This document shows positions 43,773 through 51,991 of a stretch of DNA of 64,000 nt, piece by piece. Below the pieces are notes generated by a model, which did no database searches, had not been told where the DNA came from, and saw only the letters and a list, made by a program, of their open reading frames with translations. This DNA comes from AC-32 sp963746155 (GTDB lineage Bacteria; Actinomycetota; Thermoleophilia; Gaiellales; Gaiellaceae). Position numbers and translations under genes: made by a program. The DNA lies in NCBI GenBank assembly GCA_963746155.1, contig CAVVAB010000012.1:1116001-1180000 (forward strand), written 5' to 3'. Each line of letters starts with the position of its first letter. The first letter of the stretch is position 1.

Positions 43773-44243
43773 TCAGTTCTCCAGAAAGATCAGGCGGTAC
43801 TTCCCGATCTGGACCTCGTCGCCGTTCTCGAGCTTTCCGGACTCGATCCGCCTCCGGTTCAGGAACGTCCCGTTCAAACTCCCCTGGTCCTCGATCGTGT
43901 AGCGGCCGTCCTGCTCGGTCAACACGGCGTGCTTGCGGGAGACCGTGACGTCGTCGAGGAAGATGTCGCAGTCCGGCGAGCGGCCGATCGTCGTGCGCTC
44001 GCCCTGTGGGACGAAGTGCTCCCCTGCGCGGCCGCCTCCCGAGCGGACGACGAGCGCCGGCCCCTCGGTGCCGAGCTCCTCGAGCGTGACGGAATGCTCC
44101 TCCTCCCCGTCCTCCGGCGTGTAGCTCATCGTGGTCTCCGAGCCCGCGGGCTCGTCCTTGACGAGCAGCGCCCCACACTTGGAGCAGTAGTTCGCGGCCT
44201 CCGGGTTCTGGAAGCCGCACTCAGGGCAGTAGATGTGGCTCAT
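43773..44243 (-). CDS. garA: FHA-domain protein with zinc ribbon (GarA-like)
   Basis: A 156-residue protein from ATG 44241-44243. It has an N-terminal zinc ribbon (CPECG and CSKCG, Cys6, 9, 20, 23), then SETTMSYTPEDGEEE and an FHA domain (GERTTIGRSPDCDIFLDDV, VSRKHAVL, NGTFLNRRRIESGKLENGDE). The ETT at residues 36-38 matches the phospho-threonine switch of mycobacterial GarA, where Ser/Thr kinases flip the protein between states that control glutamate and 2-oxoglutarate metabolism. The following MerR gene supports the match. The zinc ribbon is an extra not found in mycobacterial GarA. Confidence 0.87.
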   Translation of the reverse strand: MSHIYCPECGFQNPEAANYCSKCGALLVKDEPAGSETTMSYTPEDGEEEHSVTLEELGTEGPALVVRSGGGRAGEHFVPQGERTTIGRSPDCDIFLDDVTVSRKHAVLTEQDGRYTIEDQGSLNGTFLNRRRIESGKLENGDEVQIGKYRLIFLEN

Positions 44244-44256
44244 CTGCCTGGCGTGT

Positions 44257-44502
44257 CTATTCCTCGAGGGAAGGCGCTGCTTTGCCAGCGAGGATCGCCG
44301 CGAGGCGGTCGACGTCGACCTCGTCCAGCACACCGCTTCCCTTCTCGCGCAGGCGGGCCTGGAGCTCGGCGCGCAGGAGGTCGATCCGGCCGTGCAGGAT
44401 CCGTCGCCGGTACGAGACCTCTTGCTCCTCTTTGGTGAGGTCGTCGATCAGCTTCTTGAGATCGTCGTCCGAGAGCGAGGCGAGATCGGGAAACGGTTCC
44501 AC
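44257..44502 (-). CDS. RsiG-like c-di-GMP-binding anti-sigma protein, single motif
   Basis: An 81-residue helical protein from GTG 44500-44502 (GAAAGG six bases upstream). The frame continues upstream but without a ribosome site. LSDDDLKKLIDDLTKEEQEV is followed by SYRRRILHGRIDLLRAEL. It matches the RsiG c-di-GMP signature E(x)3S(x)2R(x)3Q(x)3D at Glu26, Ser30, Arg33, His37 and Asp41, with His in place of Gln. Streptomyces RsiG holds the WhiG sigma factor when bound to c-di-GMP. A one-motif, dimerising form is known from Rubrobacter. The partner sigma factor is not evident here. It lies 13 bases upstream of garA. Confidence 0.75.
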   Translation of the reverse strand: MEPFPDLASLSDDDLKKLIDDLTKEEQEVSYRRRILHGRIDLLRAELQARLREKGSGVLDEVDVDRLAAILAGKAAPSLEE

Positions 44503-44567
44503 GGAGAGCCTTTCGTCGGGGAGGCGGGCGCTCCTAGTGTATGCAGGCAAAGCGCGAAGGGTCAACC

Positions 44568-47093
44568 TCAGCTTGAGGCTATGACCTCCTCCGCCCCGGT
44601 GCCTTCCGCCTGCATGATCTCCTCGACCAGCGCGCGCATCTCGGCCTCGAGCTGCGCGGATCCCTCCTCGGTCTTCCCCTCCGCGTAGATGTGCACGACG
44701 GGCTCGTCGGGGTCAGGCAGCACCTGCGCCCAGCCGCGGCGGTCGAACACCTTGACCCCGTCGAGGAGGTCGAGCTTCCGGTCGCGCAGGCGCTCGGTGA
44801 GGACACGCATGACCGTGCCCTTGAGCGACCACGGGCACGCGAGCTGGTGGTGGACGAGCGTGCTGGCCGGGAGCTCCGAGACGAGCTCCGAGAGCGGCGT
44901 CTTGATCGGTGCGAGCAGCTCGAGCAGCTTGCAAAGGCTCGCGACGCCGTCGTAGGCGGGCAGGAACTCGGGGAACACGTAGCCCCCGCCGACGGCTCCG
45001 GCGAAGATCACGCCGTCCTCGGCCGCGGCCTTCGTCAACTCCGCGAGCGAGGCGGGCGTTCGGATCACCTCGAGAGAGCTCCCCTTCACCATCTGCTCGA
45101 CCTGGCTGGTGACGGTGATCGGGAACGCGAGCTTGCCGCGGCGGCCGTTCGTGCTCATCAGGCGCAGGTACAGCAGCAGCGCCTGCTCGACGGAGATCTC
45201 CTGCGCCTGCTCGTCGATCAGGAACAGCCGCTCGCCCGCGCGGTCGAAGACGACGCCGAGATCGGCGCCCACGGCCTCGACGAGGCGCTTCGCCTGGCCG
45301 ACGGACTCGAGCAGCGTCGCGGACGCGTCCGACCCCTCGAGCGAGAACGCGTGGGCGCTGACGGCCTCGACCCCGAGCGGGCCGAGCACGAGCGGCAGGA
45401 CGAACGAGGTCGCCGAGTAGCCGTAGTCGACGACAATCCGGAACTCGCGGGCGTGGATCGCGTCGACGTCGAGCGCGGCAAGCAGGTCCTGGGCGTAGCT
45501 CTCGCGCACGCGCGCGGGATAGGACACCTCGCCGACGCCGTTGAACGCCGCGCGCCGGAGCTCGTGCCGGGTGAAGTGCTTCTCGATCTCCTTCTGGAGG
45601 CCCGACGTGAGCTGGATGCCCGGCTGCTCGTAGAAGCGGATCTGGAGCAGCTCGGGATCGGTGTGGCTGACGGCGACATGGAAGCCCGCGTCGTACCCGT
45701 GCGTCTTCAGCAGGTGCCGGCTGACCGCGGACGGGAGGATGCGCAGGTCGGCGACGTGAACCCCGGTCGAGTTGAGGCCGGAGATCATCGCGCGCTTGAT
45801 CATCCGGCAGGCCGCCGGAGCCTCGCGGCTCGCCACGACCCGCGAGCCGCGCTTGAGCGCGGTTCCGAGGGCTGCGGCCAGCTGGACGGCCTTGTCGGGC
45901 GTGAGATCGACGTTCACGAGCCCCGAGACGCCGTCCTTGCCGAAGAGATGCGACGAGCCGCGCGACTCCCAGATCAGGCTCTCGTGGATCTGGGAGCCGG
46001 TCTCGACTTCCTTGTACGGGTAGATCCGCACGCCCGGCAGGACCGCGCTCTGGGCTCCGAGAGTGACCTCGTCACCGATCGCCGCTCCCTCGTGGACATG
46101 CGCGTGGGCGCGGATGTCGCAGTTCCGCCCGACGACCGCGCCCTCGACCCGTGCGCTGCGGCCGACGTGCGTGGACGCGTCGATCACCGAGCGCTCGGTG
46201 CGGGCGCGCTCGAGGAGCGTCACGCTCGCCGAAAGCACCGAATAGGCGCCGACCGAGGCCTCGGGCGCGACGCGGCAGTAGTTGCCGAGGAACGCAGGCC
46301 CCTCGATCGCCGCGAGGTCGTCGACCTCCACCCCCTCCCCCAGCCACACGTTCCCGCGCAGGCGGATGCCCGGGATCCGGAGGCGCACGCGCTCGTCGAG
46401 TGCGTCGAAGTTCGCCTGCCGGAACTGATCGAGGTTGCCGATGTCCTGCCAGTACCCGTCGAAGACGTGGCCGTAGAGCGGCCGCCCCATCTCGAGCAGC
46501 AGCGGGAAGAGCTCCTTCGAGAAGTCGTAGGGCCGGTCGGTCGGGATGTGCCGCAGGACCTCGGGGTCGAGGACGTAGATGCCCGTGTTGATCGTGTCCG
46601 AGAAGACCTGGCCCCAGGACGGCTTCTCGAGAAAGCGTTCGATCCGGCCCTCCTCGTCGGTGACGACGATCCCGAACTCGAGCGGGTTGTCGACCGACTT
46701 GAGACCGATCGTCACGGCCGCGCCCTTCTTCTCGTGCGCGCGGACGAGCTCGGTCAGGTCGACGTCGCAGAGCGCGTCGCCGGAGATGACCACGAACGGC
46801 TCCTCGAGCTTCGCGCTCGCGAGGCGGACCGAGCCGGCCGTGCCGAGCGGCGATTCCTCGACCGAGTACTCGATCTCCATGCCGAGCGCCTCGCCGTCGC
46901 CGAAGTAGCTGCGGATCGCCTGCGGCATGAACGCGAGGGTCACGATCACCTCTTCGAGGCCGTGGTCCTTGAGCAGCTCGAGGATGTGCTCCATGCAGGC
47001 CTTGCCGACGATCGGGACCATCGGCTTCGGTTGGTTCGACGTGAGCGGCCGCAGGCGCGTGCCCTCGCCGCCCGCCATCACCACGGCCTTCAC
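44568..47093 (-). CDS. mannose-1-phosphate guanylyltransferase fused to phosphomannomutase-like domain
   Basis: An 841-residue protein. The N-terminal nucleotidyltransferase (MKAVVMAGGEGTRLRPLTSN, YWQDIGNLDQF) is followed by a left-handed beta-helix (~250-370) and a phosphomannomutase-like region (~385-820). The nucleotidyltransferase part looks active. In the mutase part the phosphoserine loop expected as ASHNP reads VSHTDPE, and the metal loop expected as DGDADR reads DRAGER, so mutase activity is doubtful. Such fusions make or sense sugar nucleotides for surface glycans. The GTG start overlaps the phosphatidyltransferase stop. Confidence 0.88.
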   Translation of the reverse strand: MKAVVMAGGEGTRLRPLTSNQPKPMVPIVGKACMEHILELLKDHGLEEVIVTLAFMPQAIRSYFGDGEALGMEIEYSVEESPLGTAGSVRLASAKLEEPFVVISGDALCDVDLTELVRAHEKKGAAVTIGLKSVDNPLEFGIVVTDEEGRIERFLEKPSWGQVFSDTINTGIYVLDPEVLRHIPTDRPYDFSKELFPLLLEMGRPLYGHVFDGYWQDIGNLDQFRQANFDALDERVRLRIPGIRLRGNVWLGEGVEVDDLAAIEGPAFLGNYCRVAPEASVGAYSVLSASVTLLERARTERSVIDASTHVGRSARVEGAVVGRNCDIRAHAHVHEGAAIGDEVTLGAQSAVLPGVRIYPYKEVETGSQIHESLIWESRGSSHLFGKDGVSGLVNVDLTPDKAVQLAAALGTALKRGSRVVASREAPAACRMIKRAMISGLNSTGVHVADLRILPSAVSRHLLKTHGYDAGFHVAVSHTDPELLQIRFYEQPGIQLTSGLQKEIEKHFTRHELRRAAFNGVGEVSYPARVRESYAQDLLAALDVDAIHAREFRIVVDYGYSATSFVLPLVLGPLGVEAVSAHAFSLEGSDASATLLESVGQAKRLVEAVGADLGVVFDRAGERLFLIDEQAQEISVEQALLLYLRLMSTNGRRGKLAFPITVTSQVEQMVKGSSLEVIRTPASLAELTKAAAEDGVIFAGAVGGGYVFPEFLPAYDGVASLCKLLELLAPIKTPLSELVSELPASTLVHHQLACPWSLKGTVMRVLTERLRDRKLDLLDGVKVFDRRGWAQVLPDPDEPVVHIYAEGKTEEGSAQLEAEMRALVEEIMQAEGTGAEEVIASS

Positions 47094-47641
47094 GCCGGCC
47101 TCGTCTCGCGCCGCGCCTTGAGCGCGTAGCCGACCAGCGCCGCGGCGGCCAGCGCGAAGCCTGCCCAGAAGATCCAGAGCGGCCAGTCGGTGCCCGTCGG
47201 CGTCGCCAGCACGAACGCGAGCGACGCGTACAGGAGCCAGGTCGCCGCCTTGCCGGCCGTGTTCACGGCGAAGTCGTAGCCCCTGTTCGCCACGAGCTTC
47301 CAGCCCGCAATCAGGGCGACATCACGGGCGGGAATCGCCAGCGCGACCCAGGGAAGCCGGTCGTAGTGCCAGAGCAGGATCACCGCGGCGTCGATCATCA
47401 ACCGGTCGGCGAGCGGGTCGGCGAGCTTCCCGAAGCGCGACTCCACGTGCCAGCGGCGGGCGAGCCAGCCATCGACCTGGTCGGTGACGCCTGCGACGGC
47501 GAAGACGATCGCCGCGGGCCAGCTCTGGCCCCCCTCGGAGGCGACGACGAGCACGACGAAGATCGGGATCAGGGCCAGTCGCAGAATCGTGAGCGCGTTC
47601 GGGATCTGGGCCAGATGAGCCGGGACCGCGCGCGTTGCCAT
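47090..47641 (-). CDS. CDP-alcohol phosphatidyltransferase
   Basis: A 183-residue integral membrane enzyme with the family signature D(x)2DG(x)2AR(x)8G(x)3D(x)3D, seen here as DQVDGWLARRW followed by FGKLADPLADR. About five membrane helices surround it. It transfers a phosphatidyl group to an alcohol, most likely glycerol phosphate (PgsA-like), given the N-terminal IPNALTILRLALIPIF. It diverges from the amidohydrolase gene at 47659. Confidence 0.9.
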   Translation of the reverse strand: MATRAVPAHLAQIPNALTILRLALIPIFVVLVVASEGGQSWPAAIVFAVAGVTDQVDGWLARRWHVESRFGKLADPLADRLMIDAAVILLWHYDRLPWVALAIPARDVALIAGWKLVANRGYDFAVNTAGKAATWLLYASLAFVLATPTGTDWPLWIFWAGFALAAAALVGYALKARRETRPA

Positions 47642-47658
47642 GCTGAAAGGATACGGCC

Positions 47659-48670
47659 GTGGAGGCGACGCTCACCCTGCGGGGGTTCGTCAACGCGCAC
47701 AGCCACGCGTTCCAGCGGGCTCTCCGCGGCCGCACCGAGGGCGACGACTTCTGGGGCTGGCGAGAGTCCATGCTGGACACGGCCCGGGGCCTGTCCCCCG
47801 GACACGTCCGCTCCGGGTACGCCGAGGTGTACCGCGAGATGCTCGCCGCCGGCTACACGGCCGTCGGCGAGTTCCACTACCTCGGCCCCGCCGAGGCGCA
47901 CCAGGCGCTCGCCGCGGCCGAGGAGGCCGGGATCGAGATCGTCTTGCTCCTCGCCGCCTACGCGCGCGGCGGGCTCGAGCGCTCGCGCCAGGAATCGCCC
48001 GCCGCCTACCTCGAGCAGCTCGAGGCGCTGCGGGCGACCGGCGCGCAGGTCGGCGTCGCCCCCCACTCCGTGCGCGCCTGCCCGCCCGACTGGCTCGAGG
48101 AGCTCGGCAGGTACGCAGCCGCCGAGGGCCTGCCGCTGCACGTCCACGCGAACGAGCAGCCGAAGGAGGTCGAGGAGTGCCAGGCCGAGCACGGGATGCG
48201 CCCGATCGAGCTGCTCGCCGAGACCGGCTGCCTCGGCCCGCACTCGACCGTCGTCCACGCGACGCACGCGAACGAGCACGAGCTCGACCTGCTCGCGGAT
48301 ACGGGCGCGAGGGTCTGCGTGTGCCCGACGACGGAGGCCAACCTCGGCGACGGCTTTTGCCCGGTCGAGGAGATCTCCGGCCGCGGGATCGGGATCTGCA
48401 TCGGCTCCGACTCGAACGTGCGCATCGACCCGCTCGAGGAGCTGCGCGAGCTCGAAGGAATCGCCCGCCGCCGCACCGGGCGCCGCAACGTGCTCTCCGT
48501 GGAGGCGCTCCTGTCCGCCGGCGCCGCCGAGGGAGCCGCCGCCCTCGGGATCGAGCGCTGGGCGAACGTCGAGGTCGACCTCACGCATACGTCGCTCGAC
48601 CGGCGTCGAACGCGGCGACGTCGAGGCGGCGCTCGTCTTCGGCTGCGGCGCCGACGTCTTCAACGCGTGA
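47659..48670 (+). pseudogene. amidohydrolase (HutF/formimidoylglutamate deiminase-like), frameshifted
   Basis: GTG 47659 opens a metal-dependent hydrolase beginning at the metal motif FVNAHSHAFQRALRG with GDDFWGWRESM, as in HutF, then LPLHVHANEQ, VVHATHANEHE and IGSDSNVRIDPLEELRELE. The N-terminal beta domain of full-length HutF is missing. The frame breaks near 48599. Removing one A there joins VEVDLTHTSL to GVERGDVEAALVFGCGADVF, which ends in a TGA overlapped by the next GTG. This strongly suggests a single-base insertion near the end, either an assembly error or a real mutation. Confidence 0.75.
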
Positions 48671-49283
48671 GCGGGCTCGAGCTCGACCACGTCGTGATCG
48701 CGGCCGCCGATCTGGACACGGCGGCGCGGGAGCTCCACGAGCGCCACGGCCTGGAGTCCGTTCCGGGAGGCCGTCACCCGGACTGGGGCACCGCGAACCG
48801 GATCGTCCCGCTCGGCGCGACCTACCTCGAGCTGATCGCGGTCGTCGACGAGGCAACGGCGGCACGGACCGTTCCGGGCCGCTGGGTGAAGCAGCGCGGA
48901 GGCGGGACAGCCGCTCGGCTGGGCCGTCCGCACCCACGACCTGGACGCGATCGCCGGCCGTCTCGACCTGAAGGCGAGCGCGGGCTCGCGGGTGACGCCA
49001 GATGGCAGATGTCCTCCGCTGGCGAAGCGCGGGCCTCGAGCAGGCGGTCGAGGAGCCCGCCCTCCCCTTCTTCATCGAATGGCACCCCGAGACCCCGTTC
49101 CCCGGCCGTGCGCACGCGTCGGCGTTCGAGATCAGAACGCTCGAGCTCGAAGGCGATCCTGACCGGCTGGCGGCCTGGCTCGGTGACCACGCTCTCCCGC
49201 TTCGCGTGCGCGAAGGCTGGCCCCGAGTCACCAGGATCGTCCTCGCAGGCCCGGACGGCGAGATCGTCCTCGGCGCTCCGTGA
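48667..49283 (+). pseudogene. VOC/glyoxalase-like protein, two apparent frameshifts
   Basis: GTG 48667 (GTGA overlap) begins LDHVVIAAADLDTAARELHE and YLELIAVVDEATAART, typical of the Glyoxalase_3-like group. The frame shifts near 48906 (one extra G) into QPLGWAVRTHDLDAIAGRLD. It shifts again near 49010 (one extra T) into VLRWRSAGLEQAVEEPALPF and FIEWHPETPFPG, ending at 49283. Corrected length is about 205 residues. Both breaks are one-base insertions. Confidence 0.7.
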
Positions 49284-49332
49284 ACCGGTAGCGTCAGGAC
49301 GCGGGCGCGACACGCTAACCGAGGAGGTTCGA

Positions 49333-49575
49333 ATGGAAGACGCCCCGATCCACGACCGCATCGAGCAACTCGTCGCCGAGGAGCACGATCTGTACGAGCG
49401 CGCGGCCCAGGCCGGGCTGAGCGACGCCGAGCACCAGCGTCTCGAGTCGATCAAGGTCGGCCTCGATCAGAGCTGGGACCTCCTCCGCCAGCGGCGGGCC
49501 CTGCGCGAGGCCGGCTTCGATCCCGACGCCGCCCATGCCCGCCCGCCGGAGGTGGTCGAGGGGTACGAGCAGTAG
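49333..49575 (+). CDS. DUF2630 small protein
   Basis: An 80-residue acidic helical protein with GAGGAGG six bases before ATG 49333. It has the DUF2630 pattern IHDRIEQLVAEEHDLYERA and GLDQSWDLLRQRRALREAGF. The function of the family is unknown. It is intact although it follows two frameshifted genes. Confidence 0.85.
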   Translation: MEDAPIHDRIEQLVAEEHDLYERAAQAGLSDAEHQRLESIKVGLDQSWDLLRQRRALREAGFDPDAAHARPPEVVEGYEQ

Positions 49576-49704
49576 CGGGCCAGCGGCCACCGGCCGCTGA
49601 AACCACACATGAGGGATGGAGCCTTCGTCCCGTCGTGACGATTGCCCTTGTGTATGCGGCGGACTCTCTTTGCATGCGGCGAACTGCGGAGGGAGGTGAA
49701 TCAG

Positions 49705-49851
49705 ATGAAGCTGTTCACCTCGTTTGCGGTCATCGCCCGCTCGCTCGGCGATCGCGAGGAAGGGCAGTCTCTGGTGGCGGAAACCGTGGCCGTGGCCCTG
49801 TTTGGCCTCGCCATCTGGAGTGCGATCTCGCTGATCACGCGCCTGACGTAG
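49705..49851 (+). CDS. Flp-pilin-like small membrane protein
   Basis: A 48-residue peptide from ATG 49705 with GGAGG nine bases upstream. The DREEGQSLVAETVAVALF segment followed by a hydrophobic helix to the end resembles Flp/TadE-type pilins, in which a Gly-Glu or Gln junction precedes the helix. The usual tyrosine after the glutamate is replaced by threonine. A second pilin is encoded at 50859-51056. No tad secretion genes are in the window. Confidence 0.6.
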   Translation: MKLFTSFAVIARSLGDREEGQSLVAETVAVALFGLAIWSAISLITRLT

Positions 49852-49908
49852 GTCCAGGCTCCGCCTCGGCTTACGATCTCCCTCCGTCAGCGACAGCGGA
49901 GGTGCCCA

Positions 49909-50328
49909 TTGGCCCGAACCGGATTCATCGACCACATCGGGATCGGCGTGCCGGATCTCGTCGCGGCCAAGCGGTACTACGACGACCTCATGTCCGTGCT
50001 CGGGCTCCGCGAATGGTTCGAGACAGGCCCTGGAGGACCACTCAACTACGGGCCCGACGGTGCGCAAGGCTCACAGCTGTTCTTCTACCAGGCAGAGGAG
50101 CCTGGAACCTACTCACGCGGCGAGACGGGCCTTCATCACCTCGCGTTCCTGGTCGCGAGCAGGGCGGTCGTCCGGGAAGCACACCAGTGGGCACGTGCAC
50201 GCGACGCCGTCATCCTGGACGAGCCCCTCGAGCTTCCCCAGTACGGGGAACACTGCTTTGCGACCTACTGGCTTGATCCTCATGGATTCAAGCTCGAGGC
50301 GGTTTGCCACACTCCCGAGGAGAGCTAG
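49909..50328 (+). CDS. VOC family (glyoxalase-type) protein
   Basis: A 139-residue single VOC domain from TTG 49909 (GGAGG seven bases upstream). The pattern is FIDHIGIGVPDLVAAKRYYD, TGLHHLAFLVASRAVVRE and the metal glutamate region YWLDPHGFKLEAVC. His, His and Glu could form a metal site. It is isolated, and its substrate is unknown. Confidence 0.85.
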   Translation: MARTGFIDHIGIGVPDLVAAKRYYDDLMSVLGLREWFETGPGGPLNYGPDGAQGSQLFFYQAEEPGTYSRGETGLHHLAFLVASRAVVREAHQWARARDAVILDEPLELPQYGEHCFATYWLDPHGFKLEAVCHTPEES

Positions 50329-50395
50329 CTCTGGGACCGGGCGGCACCACAAGTCTAGAGCGGAGAGTCCTGAGGTCGCGGAACTTCGGCTAGAT

Positions 50396-50585
50396 GAGCC
50401 GAGCGACCACAGCGAGTGCCCCCCTGATTCCTCCGCTCGGCTCGATTACTTATACACCCAGCAGCAGCACCCCCACGACCGTGCCCCGAAAACCTTCAGA
50501 CTCAGATGGAGCCGGAGCGTGGCCCGTTCCTGCTGCGGCTACGGAACGAGCCCCTCGCGGGGGGTGCCGAGGTTGCTCCGGCTCC
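50396..50585. ncRNA. structured intergenic element, copy 1
   Basis: Two perfect stems frame this 190-base sequence. GAGCCGAGCG pairs with CGCTCGGCTC (50396-50405/50434-50443), and GGAGCCGGAGC pairs with GCTCCGGCTCC (50508-50518/50575-50585). The second encloses CGTTCC/GGAACG and a CCCC/GGGG hairpin. A matching element lies at 51474-51660 in the same orientation. It contains no credible gene. It could be a structured RNA or a small mobile repeat, and the strand is undetermined. The surrounding 50329-50858 gap holds nothing else recognisable. Confidence 0.6.
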
Positions 50586-50858
50586 ATAATCCGCAGAAGA
50601 CTCGCACGATACTTCCTCAGTCCGGACGACGCACGGGCGCGCGCAGGCGAACACTCGACCTAGGGACGAGACGCGCTTGACGGTCGTTGCCCTCGTAGCG
50701 GCATTTCCTAGTCGCAGATCGCGCCTCAGTCCCCCAGGGCTGATACAGCCGGGACCCGGTGGCCGACCTCGCTCGTTTGCCGGTTGGGAGCCGTGGGCCT
50801 GCTCTAAACACCTCGCAAGCGCCTAACGGCTCCCTTCCGGTCAGGTATTGCTGCCGAC

Positions 50859-51056
50859 CTACGGCAGAACGTTGGCGACGCTCTCCAGTGCGTTGCGCAC
50901 GTTGTCAGAGAGGAGCGTGATCGCTCCGATTACGGCCAGGGTGATGACTGCGAGCACGACTCCGTACTCGGCCATCGTCTGGCCGTCCTCCCGGCGGTGA
51001 AATGCGTCGGCCGCATCGGCGGCGGACACCTGCATGAGTGCGAAGAGCTTGAGCAC
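50859..51056 (-). CDS. Flp family type IVb pilin
   Basis: A 65-residue prepilin from GTG 51054-51056. A short leader precedes REDGQTMAEYGVVLAVITLA, the classic Flp junction (G-Q-T-x-A-E-Y) followed by the hydrophobic helix and NVRNALESVANVLP. The product would form Tad-type adhesive pili after processing. The ribosome site AAGGAGG is seven bases upstream but sits in a hairpin. Processing and assembly genes are not in this window. Confidence 0.85.
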   Translation of the reverse strand: MLKLFALMQVSAADAADAFHRREDGQTMAEYGVVLAVITLAVIGAITLLSDNVRNALESVANVLP

Positions 51057-51063
51057 CTGTGTT

Positions 51064-51077
51064 CCTCCTTCGGGAGG
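51064..51077 (-). promoter_or_regulatory. hairpin that masks the pilin ribosome binding site
   Basis: On the minus-strand message CCTCC-CGAA-GGAGG forms a perfect five-pair stem-loop in which the 3' arm is the Shine-Dalgarno of the Flp pilin gene. Folding would block translation until opened. Confidence 0.55.
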
Positions 51078-51092
51078 CGAGGCCGCACCGCC

Positions 51093-51118
51093 CCGATTGG
51101 GTAAGAAGATCCAATCGG
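51093..51118 (-). promoter_or_regulatory. inverted repeat upstream of the Flp pilin gene
   Basis: CCGATTGG and CCAATCGG form perfect eight-base arms around ten bases, 37-62 bases before the pilin start. It could be an operator or a second hairpin in the leader. Confidence 0.45.
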
Positions 51119-51177
51119 CCGACTCGCATTCCGATGAGATAACTCCTGTGAGGGAATGAGAGGCACGCGGCCCCCTC

Positions 51178-51372
51178 TTACTCGGCCATGTCCTCGACCA
51201 CTAGCACCGGGGGCTGATCGGCGTCGTCGTCTCGAACGCCGACCACGCGCAGCATCCTGTCCCCGAGGTGAATGGTGTCACCGGCGTCCCAGTTCGGGAC
51301 TGCGGCCTCGAGCGTCGGCGGCTCGGCGCGATCACCGTCGATCGTCTCGAGCCTGAAAAGAAAACCTGCCAT
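51178..51372 (-). CDS. small hypothetical protein
   Basis: A 64-residue acidic protein from ATG 51370-51372 with GGAGG six bases upstream. The sequence MAGFLFRLETIDGDRAEPPT, then WDAGDTIHLGDRMLRVVGV and PPVLVVEDMAE suggests a small beta-barrel. The family is not recognised. It reads toward the pilin gene. Confidence 0.65.
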   Translation of the reverse strand: MAGFLFRLETIDGDRAEPPTLEAAVPNWDAGDTIHLGDRMLRVVGVRDDDADQPPVLVVEDMAE

Positions 51373-51473
51373 CCGATCCTCCGTTTCCGCCTGGGGCCGG
51401 ACGGCTCGCTGAGCATATCGCCTCGCGCCGAGCTGCCGTCGTCGCGCGGGGGCGCGCAGGCGTAACGGCCAGG

Positions 51474-51660
51474 GAGCCGAGCGGCCACAGTGAGCTTCTC
51501 CCCCTCGAATCTCCGCTCGGCTCCCTACATGTATACGCGACGGCAGCGATCCGGGGTTTTGTCGGGCCCCAAAGCCTTGCTGGCTGAGGCGGAGCCGGAG
51601 CGTGGCTCCATTCCCATGCGACCGGGAACGTAGCCCCTCGGGGGGAGGTGCTCCGGCTCC
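51474..51660. ncRNA. structured intergenic element, copy 2
   Basis: This 187-base sequence repeats the plan of 50396-50585 with identical outer stems (51474-51483/51514-51523 and 51591-51601/51650-51660). Loops and inner stems differ. The inner hairpin is TTCCC/GGGAA here but CGTTCC/GGAACG in copy 1, so pairing is kept while sequence changes. CCCC/GGGG is kept with a different loop. This favours selection on RNA or single-stranded DNA structure. The rest of the 51373-51708 gap shows no gene. Confidence 0.6.
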
Positions 51661-51708
51661 AAGTGCCGCATCTGGATTCACCCAGACGTGGGGAACATAA
51701 TCGATGCG

Positions 51709-51991
51709 TGAGCGTTCAGGCACCCGATGGCGGGGCATGGCGCGACCAGGCGATCTGTCCACGCCGCCGGGCGTGAGCACCGGACTCCGTATGCGATGCG
51801 GCACACGTTCGCCTCGTTCGCGATCGCGGCCGGGATCCCCGACCTTCGAGTCGCCCGCATGACTGGCACGAGCATCGAGCAGATCGAGAAGACCTATGGT
51901 CACGCTACTCCCCGACGCCCTGGAGCGCGGACGGGCGGCGCTTGAAGCGTTCGACGCAAGGTCAGCCGAGAGAGGAGAGGCACATGGTTGA
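51709..51991 (+). pseudogene. tyrosine recombinase (integrase) remnant
   Basis: Fragments of an integrase C-terminus can be read in several frames. They are APDGGAWRDQ (about 51720), HRTPYAMRHTFASFAIAAGI, then PDLRVARMTGTSIEQIEKTY-GH with the catalytic Arg and Tyr. After one extra G near 51904 comes LLPDALERGRAALEAFDARS, ending at 51991. The N-terminal two thirds are absent. It lies about 310 bases from a tRNA 3' fragment, which fits the end of an integrated element. Confidence 0.75.

Noticed and set aside
50617..50811. Minus-strand open frame of 64 codons between the structured element and the pilin gene
   Set aside because: Arg/Ser-rich composition, no ribosome site and no resemblance to a protein family.
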